A stretch of 64,000 bases of DNA, taken from an uncultured Roseburia sp. (GTDB taxonomy: Bacteria > Bacillota > Clostridia > Lachnospirales > Lachnospiraceae). The DNA lies in contig CANRYS010000002.1 of NCBI GenBank assembly GCA_947644305.1, positions 186,001-250,000 on the forward strand, given 5' to 3'. This document shows, one piece after another, positions 19,583-29,060 of this stretch (positions are counted from its first letter, which is position 1; each line of letters opens with the position of its first letter). The notes beneath the pieces were generated by a model. The model was not told the origin of the DNA, did not search any database, and saw nothing but the letters and a program-made list of their open reading frames with translations. Made by a program: the position numbers and the translations under genes.

Positions 19583-20230
19583 ATGATTTCATTACTTTGG
19601 GTAAGGATGCGGAAGCGAAAAGCCATAATGGTTATTCCAATTTTCATCTTAGGGATATTTGTGCCGATTATGTGTCATTATTTTTCGGTACGATATGTGG
19701 AGGAACCAGAACGAATTGTTGAAGAGATAATTGCTCTTTTACATACTTGTATACCTATGGCGGGATGTTGGTGGATCATTCTTTTGTATCAGGATTTTTT
19801 TGTATGGGAGGGAAATGAACTTCTATATTATTATCATTCCTGGAGACAGCTAATAAAAGAATATATATTTGTTATGGCAGTTTATGCAGGGATATCTGGT
19901 TTCATCGCTTTTTGCATACAACAAACAATAGACTTCCCGCTTTTTGTAATTGGACAGCTGAGCGTTGAGACCGTTTTTATTGCCTCACTAACTTTATTTT
20001 CTTCTTTCCTTTTGCAAAATACAGGAGGGAGTTTATTGATTGTTATTGCATATTGTGTATACTTAAATCACTTTGATTCCCTGGGAATATTTCAGTTTAT
20101 GTCTGTGTTTCCCCGGCGTGAGGAATTTCTAAATTTCAACGTTGGATTACTGCGAAATGCTCTGGTCAGCTCAGGAATAATGAGTGTATTAGGAAGTGCA
20201 TGCATAGGTTGGCGCAGAGGATATAAATAA
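19583..20230 (+). CDS. Hydrophobic membrane protein, probable second permease of the ABC exporter
   Basis: The 215-residue protein has about six membrane segments (for example AIMVIPIFILGIFVPIM, LLIVIAYCVYLN). I do not recognise a named family. ATG 19583 has AGGAG ten bases upstream and is preferred to the TTG at 19574, which overlaps the ATPase stop. Its place directly after the ATPase gene and before a terminator makes it the last gene of the exporter operon. Confidence 0.7.
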   Translation: MISLLWVRMRKRKAIMVIPIFILGIFVPIMCHYFSVRYVEEPERIVEEIIALLHTCIPMAGCWWIILLYQDFFVWEGNELLYYYHSWRQLIKEYIFVMAVYAGISGFIAFCIQQTIDFPLFVIGQLSVETVFIASLTLFSSFLLQNTGGSLLIVIAYCVYLNHFDSLGIFQFMSVFPRREEFLNFNVGLLRNALVSSGIMSVLGSACIGWRRGYK

Positions 20231-20290
20231 AAGAATGTTTGAAAATGGAGTGTAGGATTTGGTGGATGAGTTTACATCGTTAGGCTAGAA

Positions 20291-20332
20291 GACAGAAAAG
20301 GCATATGCAGAGGGAGCATATGTCTTTTTTTG
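20291..20332 (+). terminator. Rho-independent terminator after the ABC operon
   Basis: GGCATATGC (20300-20308) pairs with GCATATGTC (20316-20324) around a 7-base loop, followed by TTTTTTTG; the flanking GACAGAAAA and TTTTTTTGTC extend the stem. It ends the accessory plus-strand block. Confidence 0.88.
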
Positions 20333-20350
20333 TCTAGATCGTCCATAAAA

Positions 20351-20378
20351 ACGGATTTATTTTCTATGCATATAATTA
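20351..20378 (+). promoter_or_regulatory. Candidate sporulation sigma-K promoter
   Basis: AC at 20351-20352, 16 bases, then CATATAATTA at 20369-20378 matches the sigma-K pattern (AC, 16-17 bases, CATANNNTA) known from Bacillus and Clostridium. It lies about 50 bases before the start of a collagen-like spore-surface gene, where late mother-cell expression would be expected. The match is seen; use by sigma-K is inferred. Confidence 0.5.
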
Positions 20379-20426
20379 TTGTAAAACGCATTATAACCAA
20401 AATAAATACGAAGGAGGTGGTTTCAA

Positions 20427-21230
20427 GTGAATAACATGAATAATAACTGGATGATCAATCCGCCGAATCTATTCGGTATGAGGACTGCCAACAGGAATTA
20501 TAATCAAAACGCAGTTCAGCCTTCCTCTGATTTCATATGTGAGACAAACACTGACATACCAGAACATTCACAGTATACAGATTCCATACAACCAGAGGAA
20601 TATTATGATTCTTCCTGTTATTGTGAATATGGAACGATGGGATCAGGGGAAATGCAGGGACCAATGGGACCGAGAGGGGAGCCTGGTCCACCAGGATGTC
20701 CCGGCGATCGCGGAGAAACCGGTCCACAGGGAGTCACCGGACCGCAGGGGCCCCAGGGCGCCACCGGACCAATGGGGCCTAGAGGAGAACCAGGTGCACG
20801 TGGGCCGGTGGGTCCCCCTGGCTATCCGCAAAATAGTATATTTGCAACATTTTCGGGTCAGGAGTTGATCATGCCGGAGAGTGCCAGGCTTCCACTTAAA
20901 ATGGAGATACCGGATATAACTCAAAATATTTCTCTTTGCAATAACTGTTCCGTTGTGCTGACGCCTGGTTACTATGCTGTTAGTTATTATATATCCACGG
21001 TGATGAGAAGGCACGGCTTCATAAAGCTTACTCCCATATTTAATGACTGTAAGCAGACGGTATATTCCGCATACGCAGAGGCGGTAAAGAGGAAGGAAAT
21101 GCTGGTGATATCAAGATATTTTATCATTGATATACCAGCAGGTTCCACAATGCAATTCGCATGGCATTCATCCGAGGGGGCTTCCAGAATCAATATGAAT
21201 CTGAGCATAGAGAAACTTTGTAGACAATAG
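20427..21230 (+). CDS. Collagen-like protein with C1q/BclA-like C-terminal domain
   Basis: This 267-residue protein has a non-secretory N-terminus rich in N, Y and M, then about 20 Gly-X-Y triplets ([20 protein letters not shown] to GPVGPPGYP, residues about 76-135), then a C-terminal beta domain ([20 protein letters not shown] onward) of the trimerizing kind found in exosporium collagen-like proteins. Start is GTG with AAGGAGGTGG upstream. The glycosyltransferase gene follows after 24 bases in the same direction. Spore-surface location is inferred from family, absence of a signal peptide and the sigma-K-like promoter. Confidence 0.85.
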   Translation: MNNMNNNWMINPPNLFGMRTANRNYNQNAVQPSSDFICETNTDIPEHSQYTDSIQPEEYYDSSCYCEYGTMGSGEMQGPMGPRGEPGPPGCPGDRGETGPQGVTGPQGPQGATGPMGPRGEPGARGPVGPPGYPQNSIFATFSGQELIMPESARLPLKMEIPDITQNISLCNNCSVVLTPGYYAVSYYISTVMRRHGFIKLTPIFNDCKQTVYSAYAEAVKRKEMLVISRYFIIDIPAGSTMQFAWHSSEGASRINMNLSIEKLCRQ

Positions 21231-21254
21231 ATCAAAAGGAGAGAGGGGAACTAT

Positions 21255-22322
21255 ATGGCTACTATAAGCCTTTGCATGATCGTCAAAAATGAAGAAAAGC
21301 ATATTGCACGCTGTCTCGACAGTGTGGCAGAACTCGTAGATGAAATTATAATCGTAGATACCGGCTCCACGGATCGGACGGTGGAAATAGTGTCTAATTA
21401 TACATCAAAAGTCTATACGTATCCATGGGAGGATGACTTCTCTAAAGCCAGAAATTATTCTTTTTCCAAAGCATCTATGGACTATTGTATGTGGATGGAT
21501 GCCGACGATATTCTGGAGGGGACGGAAAGGGACAAATTTTTGCAGTTAAAGCAGTCTCTGGCATCGGATATTGATATTGTAATGATGAGATATAATACCT
21601 CTTTTGATGAAGCTGGTAAGCCTTCTTTTTCTTATTTCAGGGAAAGATGGATTAGAAACTGCGCGGAATACCGCTGGATTGGTGCAGTCCATGAAGTAAT
21701 TCCACCAAAGGGCAGGATAATATATTCTGATGTTGCGATCTGTCATAAAAAAATGGGTGCCGGAGATCCAGATCGAAATCTGAAAATATACCAGAAGATG
21801 ATTGCTGACGGAAAACCTTTGGAACCAAGACAGCAATATTATTATGGGCGAGAGTTGTATTATCACGAGCAATACAAAGAGGCGGTTTCTGTGCTAGAAG
21901 AGTTTCTGCTTTCGGCGGAGGGATGGATCGAAAATAAAATTGAGGCATGTTCCATCTGCGCCAAATGCTATTACAAGCTGGGTCAGGAAGAATCCGCGTT
22001 GCTCTCTCTTTTGCGCAGCATGAGTTTTGATCTGCCCAGAGCTGAATTGTGTTGTGAGATCGGAAAATATTTTCTGGAACATGGGAACTATCATAACGCT
22101 ATTTATTGGTATGAAACGGCGTTGAACACACCTAAAAATGAGTATTCCGGCGGGTTTATGCTGCCAGACTGCTATGACTATGTCCCTCTTTTACAGTTGT
22201 GTGTATGTTACGACAAATTAGGAGATCCACAAAAGGCAAAAGAGTACAACGAAAGAGCTGGAGCCTGTAAGCCATATTCCCAGGCATTTCTTTATAACAA
22301 ACGGTATTTTGAAAGTTTGTAA
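21255..22322 (+). CDS. Family 2 glycosyltransferase with TPR-like C-terminal region
   Basis: The 355-residue enzyme begins with the GT2 core ISLCMIVKNEEKHIARCLDS, IIIVDTGSTDRT and the DxD-type metal site MWMDADDI. Residues about 190-350 form helical repeats resembling tetratricopeptides. This build is common among transferases acting on peptides and spore-coat proteins. It is cotranscribed with one collagen-like gene and precedes another whose repeats are rich in threonine, a known glycosylation site in BclA. Glycosylation of those collagens is inference. Confidence 0.85.
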   Translation: MATISLCMIVKNEEKHIARCLDSVAELVDEIIIVDTGSTDRTVEIVSNYTSKVYTYPWEDDFSKARNYSFSKASMDYCMWMDADDILEGTERDKFLQLKQSLASDIDIVMMRYNTSFDEAGKPSFSYFRERWIRNCAEYRWIGAVHEVIPPKGRIIYSDVAICHKKMGAGDPDRNLKIYQKMIADGKPLEPRQQYYYGRELYYHEQYKEAVSVLEEFLLSAEGWIENKIEACSICAKCYYKLGQEESALLSLLRSMSFDLPRAELCCEIGKYFLEHGNYHNAIYWYETALNTPKNEYSGGFMLPDCYDYVPLLQLCVCYDKLGDPQKAKEYNERAGACKPYSQAFLYNKRYFESL

Positions 22323-22464
22323 ATATCCCATAGCATGTTTGATTGTAATGTTCTTTCTTTTTTATTTCGACAAAAAGTAGCAATTATTTCGAAGCTACAT
22401 AAAATACTTGATGAGAATGATACATTATGATTATCTTTAAAATACTATGAAGGATGTGATTTAG

Positions 22465-24300
22465 ATGAATCAAAATACTTTTGGTAACTGCTGTCAGAAT
22501 CCGTGCCCTCCTCACTGCTGTGAACGTGGTCCTGCGGGTCCTAAGGGTGATCAGGGTCCTGCGGGACCACAGGGGATCAAAGGGGATACCGGCTGTCCCG
22601 GTCCTAAGGGGGACAGAGGAGATCAGGGCCCCATGGGACCTCAGGGGATACCTGGTACTCCCGGCGCAAGAGGCCCCAGAGGAAATACAGGCCCGGTAGG
22701 ACCTACTGGTAACACTGGTCCAAGAGGTTATGCCGGTCCGAGAGGCTACGCAGGTCCACAGGGTATTCAGGGAATCCAGGGGGTTCGTGGTGATATTGGT
22801 CCGAAAGGGGATCCAGGCTGTGAAGGTCCTAAGGGAGATATTGGCCCTCAGGGACCAGCGGGTCCAGTAGGCCCGACCGGACCGACGGGACCGCAGGGAG
22901 ACATCGGTCCTCAGGGTCCTAGAGGTATTCCGGGTCCAACAGGTCCAACCGGAGCCACCGGTTCCATAGGCCCCCAGGGGGTAACTGGTCCGCAGGGTAT
23001 TCAGGGTGTAACTGGACCGATCGGCCCTCAGGGACCGAAAGGCTGTCCAGGAGATGAAGGCCCGACCGGCCCGACCGGCCCAACGGGAGCAGATGGAGCA
23101 ACAGGAGCAACCGGACCGACAGGGGCAGATGGGGCCACAGGTCCAACAGGAGCCGACGGAGCAACGGGAGCAACAGGTGCAACCGGTGCAACAGGGGCAG
23201 ATGGAGCGACGGGAGCAACGGGTCCGACAGGAGCCGATGGAGCAACAGGAGCAACAGGGGCAGATGGAGCCACAGGTCCAACAGGAGCCGATGGAGCCAC
23301 GGGAGCAACAGGTGCAACAGGAGCCGACGGAGCGACGGGAGCAACGGGTCCGACAGGAGCAGATGGAGCAACAGGAGCAACCGGACCGACAGGGGCAGAT
23401 GGAGCCACGGGAGCTACGGGCCCAACAGGAGCAGATGGAGCAACAGGTGCAACAGGAGCCGACGGAGCAACAGGTGCAACAGGAGGCGACGGAGCCACGG
23501 GAGCAACAGGTGCAACAGGAGCAACAGGGGCAGATGGGGCCACAGGAGCAACAGGGGCAGATGGAGCGACGGGAGCAACAGGCCCAACAGGAGCAACAGG
23601 GGCAGATGGAGCGACGGGAGCCACAGGCCCAGATGGAGCAACAGGGGCAGATGGAGCGACGGGAGCCACAGGAGCAGATGGAGCCACGGGAGCAACAGGC
23701 CCAACAGGAGCAGACGGAGCGACGGGTCCAACAGGTGCAACAGGAGCCACAGGAGCGACAGGGCCTACTGGTGTTGCAGGTACGGGAGCAATCATTCCGT
23801 TTGCTTCAGGGCTTCCTATCACACTGACGACGATCGCCGGAGGCCTTGCAGGACTTCCTGCCTTTGTTGGCTTTGGAAGCAGTGCGCAGGGTCTTACGTT
23901 GTTGGGTTCCACAATTGATATCACTAATGCCAGCGGAACACTTTCTAACTTTGCTTTCCAGGTTCCGCGTGCGGGTACCATTACCTCGTTCAGTGCATTC
24001 TTTAGTACAACAGCGGCACTTTCCTTAGTCGGTTCCACTGTCACGGTAAATGCGCAGATCTATCAGTCTACAACGCCAAATAACGTATTTACCCCGATTG
24101 CCGGAACACTGATTAGTCTGTCACCATCACTTACCGGAATTATATCCGTCGGGACATTGTTAAATGGTGCGCTTACCGGGCTGAATATACCGGTAACGGC
24201 TCAAACACGGTTGATGCTGGTATTTTCAGCAACGGCAAGTGGATTGAGCTTGATCAATACAGTTGCAGGATACGCTAGCGCTGGTTTAAGTATCAATTAA
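22465..24300 (+). CDS. Large threonine-rich collagen-like exosporium protein (BclA/BclB type)
   Basis: The 611-residue protein opens with a short cysteine-rich head ([20 protein letters not shown]), followed by about 138 Gly-X-Y triplets (residues about 22-435). The first half is varied ([12 protein letters not shown]); the second is low-complexity GAT/GPT/GAD repeats. The C-terminal domain ([20 protein letters not shown] onward) closely resembles the BclB C-terminal trimerization domain. There is no signal peptide. A spore-surface filament function is expected from the family. The threonine-rich Y positions are likely O-glycosylated by the neighbouring transferase (inference). Confidence 0.9.
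   Translation: MNQNTFGNCCQNPCPPHCCERGPAGPKGDQGPAGPQGIKGDTGCPGPKGDRGDQGPMGPQGIPGTPGARGPRGNTGPVGPTGNTGPRGYAGPRGYAGPQGIQGIQGVRGDIGPKGDPGCEGPKGDIGPQGPAGPVGPTGPTGPQGDIGPQGPRGIPGPTGPTGATGSIGPQGVTGPQGIQGVTGPIGPQGPKGCPGDEGPTGPTGPTGADGATGATGPTGADGATGPTGADGATGATGATGATGADGATGATGPTGADGATGATGADGATGPTGADGATGATGATGADGATGATGPTGADGATGATGPTGADGATGATGPTGADGATGATGADGATGATGGDGATGATGATGATGADGATGATGADGATGATGPTGATGADGATGATGPDGATGADGATGATGADGATGATGPTGADGATGPTGATGATGATGPTGVAGTGAIIPFASGLPITLTTIAGGLAGLPAFVGFGSSAQGLTLLGSTIDITNASGTLSNFAFQVPRAGTITSFSAFFSTTAALSLVGSTVTVNAQIYQSTTPNNVFTPIAGTLISLSPSLTGIISVGTLLNGALTGLNIPVTAQTRLMLVFSATASGLSLINTVAGYASAGLSIN
23056..23769 (+). repeat. Tandem 9/18-base repeats coding GAT-GAD-GPT triplets
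   Basis: About 700 bases consist of near-identical 9-base units such as GGAGCAACA, GGAGCAGAT and GGTCCAACA in changing order, coding the threonine-rich half of the collagen region. Such runs change length by slippage or unequal recombination in multiples of three, keeping the frame. The opposite strand is also open for 338 codons, but only because of the repeat. Confidence 0.9.
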
Positions 24301-24317
24301 TTTGTCAAAATAAAAAT

Positions 24318-24350
24318 TCCCAGGGGTTTCGATATTCGGAATCTCTGGGA
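24318..24350 (+). terminator. Hairpin after the collagen-like gene
   Basis: TCCCAG (24318-24323) pairs with CTGGGA (24345-24350), and the stem continues inward with wobble pairs around an ATATT loop. No strong T-run follows, so termination strength is uncertain. Confidence 0.6.
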
Positions 24351-24734
24351 TAATTGGAATATAGAATTTACTGTCAAATGATACCGCATTTTTCTTCTAA
24401 TTCTGGAGCAGCAGTCTGTCATTTCTTAAGTAAATGATACACTATCTTGAATAATCATTAGCAATCCCTCCTTGATGAGCGTACAAAACCTGACACGCTA
24501 TGTCAATATAGTAATCTCTATATCAAGCAGTATCAACAGGCTGAATATAAATTTTTGTCGCCTGAATGTGATTGAGCGGTCAAACTGTTTAAAAAATGAA
24601 TTTGCCATTTGTGAATGAACTGTAAAGTATTTTAGAAGGGCTTGTTTTCTTTTCCTTTTTTCGCTATACTAAAGATAAGAGTTTTACGAAATCTTGAAGA
24701 GGTCACGGACAGGTGTGGCGATAAGGAGGAAAAC
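24351..24734. other. Intergenic stretch without a supported gene
   Basis: This AT-rich 384-base region separates the spore cluster from DUF1015. On the minus strand an AAGGAGGG site (24466-24473) precedes an ATG at 24458, but the frame stops after ten codons. A TTGACA-17-TACGCT match on the minus strand would start transcription at the ribosome site itself, so I do not call a gene. No convincing plus-strand promoter was identified. The DUF1015 ribosome site GGAGG is at its end. Confidence 0.6.
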
Positions 24735-25970
24735 ATGGCAGAGATCAGACCATTTAGCTGTGTGCGCCCAGCGGCGGAGCTGGCGGACAGAGTGGCAGCG
24801 TTACCATATGATGTCTATAACAGGCAGGAGGCAAAGGCAGAGGTTCAGAGAGAGCCCATGTCTTTTTTAAAGATTGACAGGGCGGAGACCAGTTTTGATG
24901 ATTCCGTGGACACTTATGCCCCTGAGGTTTACGAAAAGGCAAGGGAGCTTTTGGAAAAGGATATTGAGGATGGCGTCTATATTAGTGATACGGACCGGGT
25001 ATACTATATTTATCAGCTAGAGATGGATGGGAGAACCCAGACGGGGCTAGTGGCATGTTCCTCTGTAGACGATTACATGAACCAGGTGATCAAAAAGCAC
25101 GAAAATACCAGGGCGGATAAAGAAGTGGACCGCATTACCCATGTGGACACCTGTTCGGCACAGACCGGACCGATCTTTCTTGCCTACCGTGCCGACCAGG
25201 AGATCAGCCGGGTGGTGGAGAAGTATGTGAAGACAGAACCGGTATATAATTTTACAGCAGTAGACGGGATCTCTCACCGGGTTTGGAAGATTGATGGCAG
25301 AGAAGATGTGGATACGATCTACCAGGCATTTCAGAGGATTGATAAGATCTATATCGCTGACGGCCATCACCGGGCAGCATCTGCGGTAAAGGTGGGGCTG
25401 AAACGGCGGGAGGAAACCCCAGGATATACCGGGGAAGAGGAATTCAATTACTTCCTTTCTGTGCTGTTTCCCCACGATGAGCTGATGATCATGGATTATA
25501 ACCGTACCGTGAAGGACCTGAATGGTCTTTCCCTGGATGAATTTATGGAAAAGGTAAAGGAAAAATTTGAGGTGGCGGATTCGGAGACGCCTGTAGCACC
25601 GGAGAAAAAAGGAACTTTTGGTATGTTTACCAAAGGGAAATGGTATGTTCTGACGGCGAAACCGGAGCTGTTTGAGGGAAAGGATGCAGTGGAGAGTCTG
25701 GATGTATCTGTTCTGCAGGATAATCTGCTGGGGCCGGTACTTGGCATCGGAGATCCCAGGACGGACAGCCGCATTGATTTTGTCGGTGGGATTCGTGGGT
25801 TACAGGAATTGGAGCGCAGAGCTAGTGAAGATATGTGCATTTCATTTTCCATGTATCCCACATCTATTATCGAGCTTTTTGACGTGGCAGATAACGGCCT
25901 TTTGATGCCGCCGAAATCTACTTGGTTTGAGCCAAAACTAAGAAGTGGATTGTTTATACATAGGATATAG
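24735..25970 (+). CDS. DUF1015 family protein
   Basis: The 411-residue cytosolic protein has the full DUF1015 pattern: MAEIRPFSCVRPAAELADRV and PYDVYNRQEA near the N-terminus, then IADGHHRAASA and RTVKDLNGLS, and VGGIRGLQELE towards the C-terminus. The family is widespread in clostridia and distantly related to ParB/SerK-like folds; the reaction is not established to my knowledge. The frame is open to 24642, but the ATG at 24735 has a perfect AAGGAGG site and gives the family's normal N-terminus. A YesL-like gene follows after 24 bases. Confidence 0.85.
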   Translation: MAEIRPFSCVRPAAELADRVAALPYDVYNRQEAKAEVQREPMSFLKIDRAETSFDDSVDTYAPEVYEKARELLEKDIEDGVYISDTDRVYYIYQLEMDGRTQTGLVACSSVDDYMNQVIKKHENTRADKEVDRITHVDTCSAQTGPIFLAYRADQEISRVVEKYVKTEPVYNFTAVDGISHRVWKIDGREDVDTIYQAFQRIDKIYIADGHHRAASAVKVGLKRREETPGYTGEEEFNYFLSVLFPHDELMIMDYNRTVKDLNGLSLDEFMEKVKEKFEVADSETPVAPEKKGTFGMFTKGKWYVLTAKPELFEGKDAVESLDVSVLQDNLLGPVLGIGDPRTDSRIDFVGGIRGLQELERRASEDMCISFSMYPTSIIELFDVADNGLLMPPKSTWFEPKLRSGLFIHRI

Positions 25971-25994
25971 ATGACAGGGAGGAAATAAGCGATC

Positions 25995-26684
25995 ATGGAA
26001 CGTTTTTTCAATGCAGACAATGGAGTTATGAGGGCATTGTCTAAGGTTTTCGATATTGGATGGCTCAGTCTGATCTATGTGGTATTCTGTATTCCTTTGA
26101 TTACCATCGGAGCGGCGACGACATCCCTTTATTATGTGAGCGCAAAGGTGCTGCGCAGAGGCAGGAGCTATGTGTGGACAGAGTTCTGGAGGAGTTTCAA
26201 ACAAAATTTTGCACCTGCCACATTGATCTGGGTAGTGTTTGCGGCTGTATTTGGACTTTTATTTTTTAATTTTACCATTGTCAATCACGAGTCAGAATAT
26301 GGAGGGTATCTGATCGGGGTTTATTTGGCGCTGGCATTGATCCTGTTGTGTATTATGTCTTATGCTTTTTGTGTCTTATCCCGTTTTTCGATGAAGACCG
26401 TGCAGATCTTTCGTTTTTCTCTGTACTGCGCCTTTCGTCATTTTGCTCACACGCTGGTGTTAGTGGTAATTCTGTTGGTGGGCATCACCGGGATATTTTT
26501 ACCCCTTTTGTTCTCGTCTCCGGTGGTACAATCGCTAGTGCCGATGATCCTGGCATTTGTGCCAGGGACAACTGCATTTTTGTATACGTTCCCTATGGAG
26601 CATCTTTTGAAAAAATACATGCCGGAATCTGAGCCAAAATATACAGAAGATGGTGAGAGGATTTTGGAATGGTATGAAGAGTGA
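25995..26684 (+). CDS. YesL-like (DUF624) membrane protein
   Basis: The 229-residue protein has about five membrane segments (for example LSLIYVVFCIPLITIGAATT and LVVILLVGITGIFLPLLF). The opening MERFFNADNGVMRALSKVFD and the PLITIGAATTSLYYV motif are typical of DUF624/YesL proteins, usually found beside sugar ABC transporters. Here the neighbours are DUF1015 and glgB instead, so its role is unclear. It ends 16 bases before the glgB start. Confidence 0.82.
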   Translation: MERFFNADNGVMRALSKVFDIGWLSLIYVVFCIPLITIGAATTSLYYVSAKVLRRGRSYVWTEFWRSFKQNFAPATLIWVVFAAVFGLLFFNFTIVNHESEYGGYLIGVYLALALILLCIMSYAFCVLSRFSMKTVQIFRFSLYCAFRHFAHTLVLVVILLVGITGIFLPLLFSSPVVQSLVPMILAFVPGTTAFLYTFPMEHLLKKYMPESEPKYTEDGERILEWYEE

Positions 26685-26700
26685 TGAGAGGAGGAGTATG

Positions 26701-29025
26701 ATGGGATTGAAGCTGGATGATTACATGGATTGGCCGGAGATCGAAGATCTAGAATATGCGGAGTGCACCAACCCGAAGCATGTACTGGGACCGGTAGAGG
26801 TGCGGGGTGACGTGCTGGTGCGCTGCTTTTTTCCGGGAGCGGAAAAGGTGTCTGTGAAAGTAAAGGAAAAAAGCCGGCCGTTGGCGATGAAAAAGATGGA
26901 CGAAGCGGGATATTTTGCAGCATTTCTTGGTTGTAAGAAGATTCCTGAATATTCTTACGCTGTAGAATACAAAGATTACAGTATGGAGTTGTGTGATGCC
27001 TACGCCTTAGAGGATTTTGTCGATGTGATGGACGCAGCGATGTTCGAGGAGGGGATCCATGACAGCATTTATGAAAAGCTTGGGGCACATCCTGGGACAG
27101 CCTCTGGATTTAAGGGGACTTATTTCGCTGTGTGGGCGCCGAATGCAATCTCTGTGAGCGTTGTGGGTGACTTCAACCATTGGGACGGCAGGGTGAATCC
27201 GATGAGGCGTCTGGAGTCTGGGATCTTTGAATTGTTTGTGCCCGGTGTTTCAGAAGGGTATCTTTATAAATATGAGATTCATGGGTTTGATGGAAAGACC
27301 GTTTTAAAATCAGATCCCTATGGTTATTATTGTGAAAAACGTCCTGCCAACGCCAGTGTGGTATGGGATATCAGCGGATATTCCTGGCGGGATGAGAAGT
27401 GGATCGAACAGCGCCAAAAGACGGATCTGACAAAAGAACCTGTTATAGTCTACGAGATGCAACTGGGATCTTTTAAAAAGCCTCAGCCGGATGGACAGAA
27501 TGTGGAGAAGGATTTTTATACATACCGGGAGCTGGCGCCGATGGTGAGCCAGTACTGTAAGGAGATGGGGTATACCCATGTGGAACTGATGCCGGTGATG
27601 GAGCATCCATTGGATGCATCCTGGGGCTATCAGGTGACGGGGTACTATGCGCCGACCTCACGCTACGGCACTCCCGAAGATTTTATGTTTTTCGTGGACA
27701 CCCTTCATCAGAATGACATCGGAGTGATCCTGGACTGGGTGCCGGCTCATTTCCCTAAGGACGAGCACGGTCTGGCGCGTTTTGATGGAACTTGTCTGTA
27801 TGAGCACCTGGACAAGCGGCAGGGAGAGCATCCTCACTGGGGGACTTTGATTTATAATTACGGACGGCCCCAGGTGGTGAATTTTCTCGTGGCAAACGCA
27901 CTATTTTGGCTGGAGAAGTACCACGCGGATGGGCTTCGGCTGGATGCTGTGGCGTCCATGCTCTATTTGGATTATGGAAAACAGGATGGAGAATGGGTGG
28001 CAAACATGTACGGTGGCAATGAGAACCTAGAGGCAGTGGAGTTCTTAAAGAAGCTGAATCAAAAGGTAAAAGATAGAAAAGACGGGACCATAACCATTGC
28101 GGAGGAGTCCACGGCATTTCCTATGATCACAGGGTTGCCGGAAGAGGGAGGCCTTGGATTTGATCTGAAGTGGAATATGGGGTGGATGAACGATTATCTA
28201 GAATATATACGCACCGATCCGTTGTTCCGCAAAGGGCGGCATGGGATGTTGACCTTCAGTATGGTATATAATTATTCAGAGAATTTTATGCTTGTATTTT
28301 CCCACGATGAGGTGGTGCATGGCAAGGGTTCCATGTATGGGAAGATGCCGGGAACGCCGGAACAAAAACTTGCGGAGCTGAGGCTTTCTTATGGTTATAT
28401 GGTGGCACATCCGGGTAAGAAGCTCTTGTTTATGGGACAGGATTTCGGCCAGGAGCGGGAGTGGAGCGAGGAGAGACAACTGGATTGGGAACTTCTGCAG
28501 GATCAGCAGGCGGCAGCCAGCATTTCCGGGGAGATCATCGCCATCAAGTCTCCCCATTCCATGCTAAAGGATTATGTGGCGGGACTATGGCATTTTTATA
28601 AAGAACATCCGGCACTTTACGCCGAGGATTACAATCCCAATGGGTTCCAGTGGATCAGTATGCTGGACGCGGATCACAGCGTCATTGCCTTTTTGAGAAA
28701 ACATGAAAAAGAGACATTACTTGTGGTGTGCAATTTTACCCCAGTAGTATACGAAGAGTTCCGGTTGGGAGTTCCATTTGCTGGAAAATTTAAAGAAATA
28801 TTTAACAGTGACAGTATAGCCTTTGGCGGAAAAGGAAACATTAATCCAAGATTACGGCAGTCTCGTGCCGTGGAATATGACGGTATGGACCAGTCCATCG
28901 AGTTCGTACTGGCGCCGTCAGCGGTACAGATTTTCCAGTGCACGGAGTCGAGGACTGGCACGACAAGAAAGACGGCGAAGACAGTGAAGAAGAAAGCTGT
29001 TTCGCAGAAAAAGAAAGAAAAGTAG
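26701..29025 (+). CDS. glgB: 1,4-alpha-glucan branching enzyme
   Basis: GlgB makes alpha-1,6 branches in glycogen. The 774-residue protein has two N-terminal beta domains including a CBM48 module (YFAVWAPNAISVSVVGDFNH), then a GH13 barrel. Catalytic residues lie in GLRLDAVASMLY (nucleophile Asp), TIAEESTAFP (acid Glu) and VFSHDEVVHGKGSM (Asp). The C-terminus carries an unusual basic tail (KTAKTVKKKAVSQKKKEK). ATG 26701 is preferred because AGGAGG lies six bases upstream; the open frame reaches 26650. Glycogen synthase is 15 kb away and no glgC/glgD is in the window. A small CGGGGAA/TTCCCCG hairpin follows the stop. Confidence 0.95.
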   Translation: MGLKLDDYMDWPEIEDLEYAECTNPKHVLGPVEVRGDVLVRCFFPGAEKVSVKVKEKSRPLAMKKMDEAGYFAAFLGCKKIPEYSYAVEYKDYSMELCDAYALEDFVDVMDAAMFEEGIHDSIYEKLGAHPGTASGFKGTYFAVWAPNAISVSVVGDFNHWDGRVNPMRRLESGIFELFVPGVSEGYLYKYEIHGFDGKTVLKSDPYGYYCEKRPANASVVWDISGYSWRDEKWIEQRQKTDLTKEPVIVYEMQLGSFKKPQPDGQNVEKDFYTYRELAPMVSQYCKEMGYTHVELMPVMEHPLDASWGYQVTGYYAPTSRYGTPEDFMFFVDTLHQNDIGVILDWVPAHFPKDEHGLARFDGTCLYEHLDKRQGEHPHWGTLIYNYGRPQVVNFLVANALFWLEKYHADGLRLDAVASMLYLDYGKQDGEWVANMYGGNENLEAVEFLKKLNQKVKDRKDGTITIAEESTAFPMITGLPEEGGLGFDLKWNMGWMNDYLEYIRTDPLFRKGRHGMLTFSMVYNYSENFMLVFSHDEVVHGKGSMYGKMPGTPEQKLAELRLSYGYMVAHPGKKLLFMGQDFGQEREWSEERQLDWELLQDQQAAASISGEIIAIKSPHSMLKDYVAGLWHFYKEHPALYAEDYNPNGFQWISMLDADHSVIAFLRKHEKETLLVVCNFTPVVYEEFRLGVPFAGKFKEIFNSDSIAFGGKGNINPRLRQSRAVEYDGMDQSIEFVLAPSAVQIFQCTESRTGTTRKTAKTVKKKAVSQKKKEK

Positions 29026-29060
29026 CGGGGAAGAGTTTCCCCGACGGAAATGGAGATCGT

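Noticed and set aside
23028-24044. 338-codon open frame on the minus strand opposite the collagen-like gene
   Set aside because: It is a mirror of the Gly-X-Y repeat (reads as GPVAPVAP) with no ribosome site; the plus-strand protein has clear family domains.
24426-24506. Minus-strand mini-gene with AAGGAGGG site and TTGACA-17-TACGCT
   Set aside because: The frame stops after ten codons and the predicted transcript start falls on the ribosome site, so the signals do not work together.
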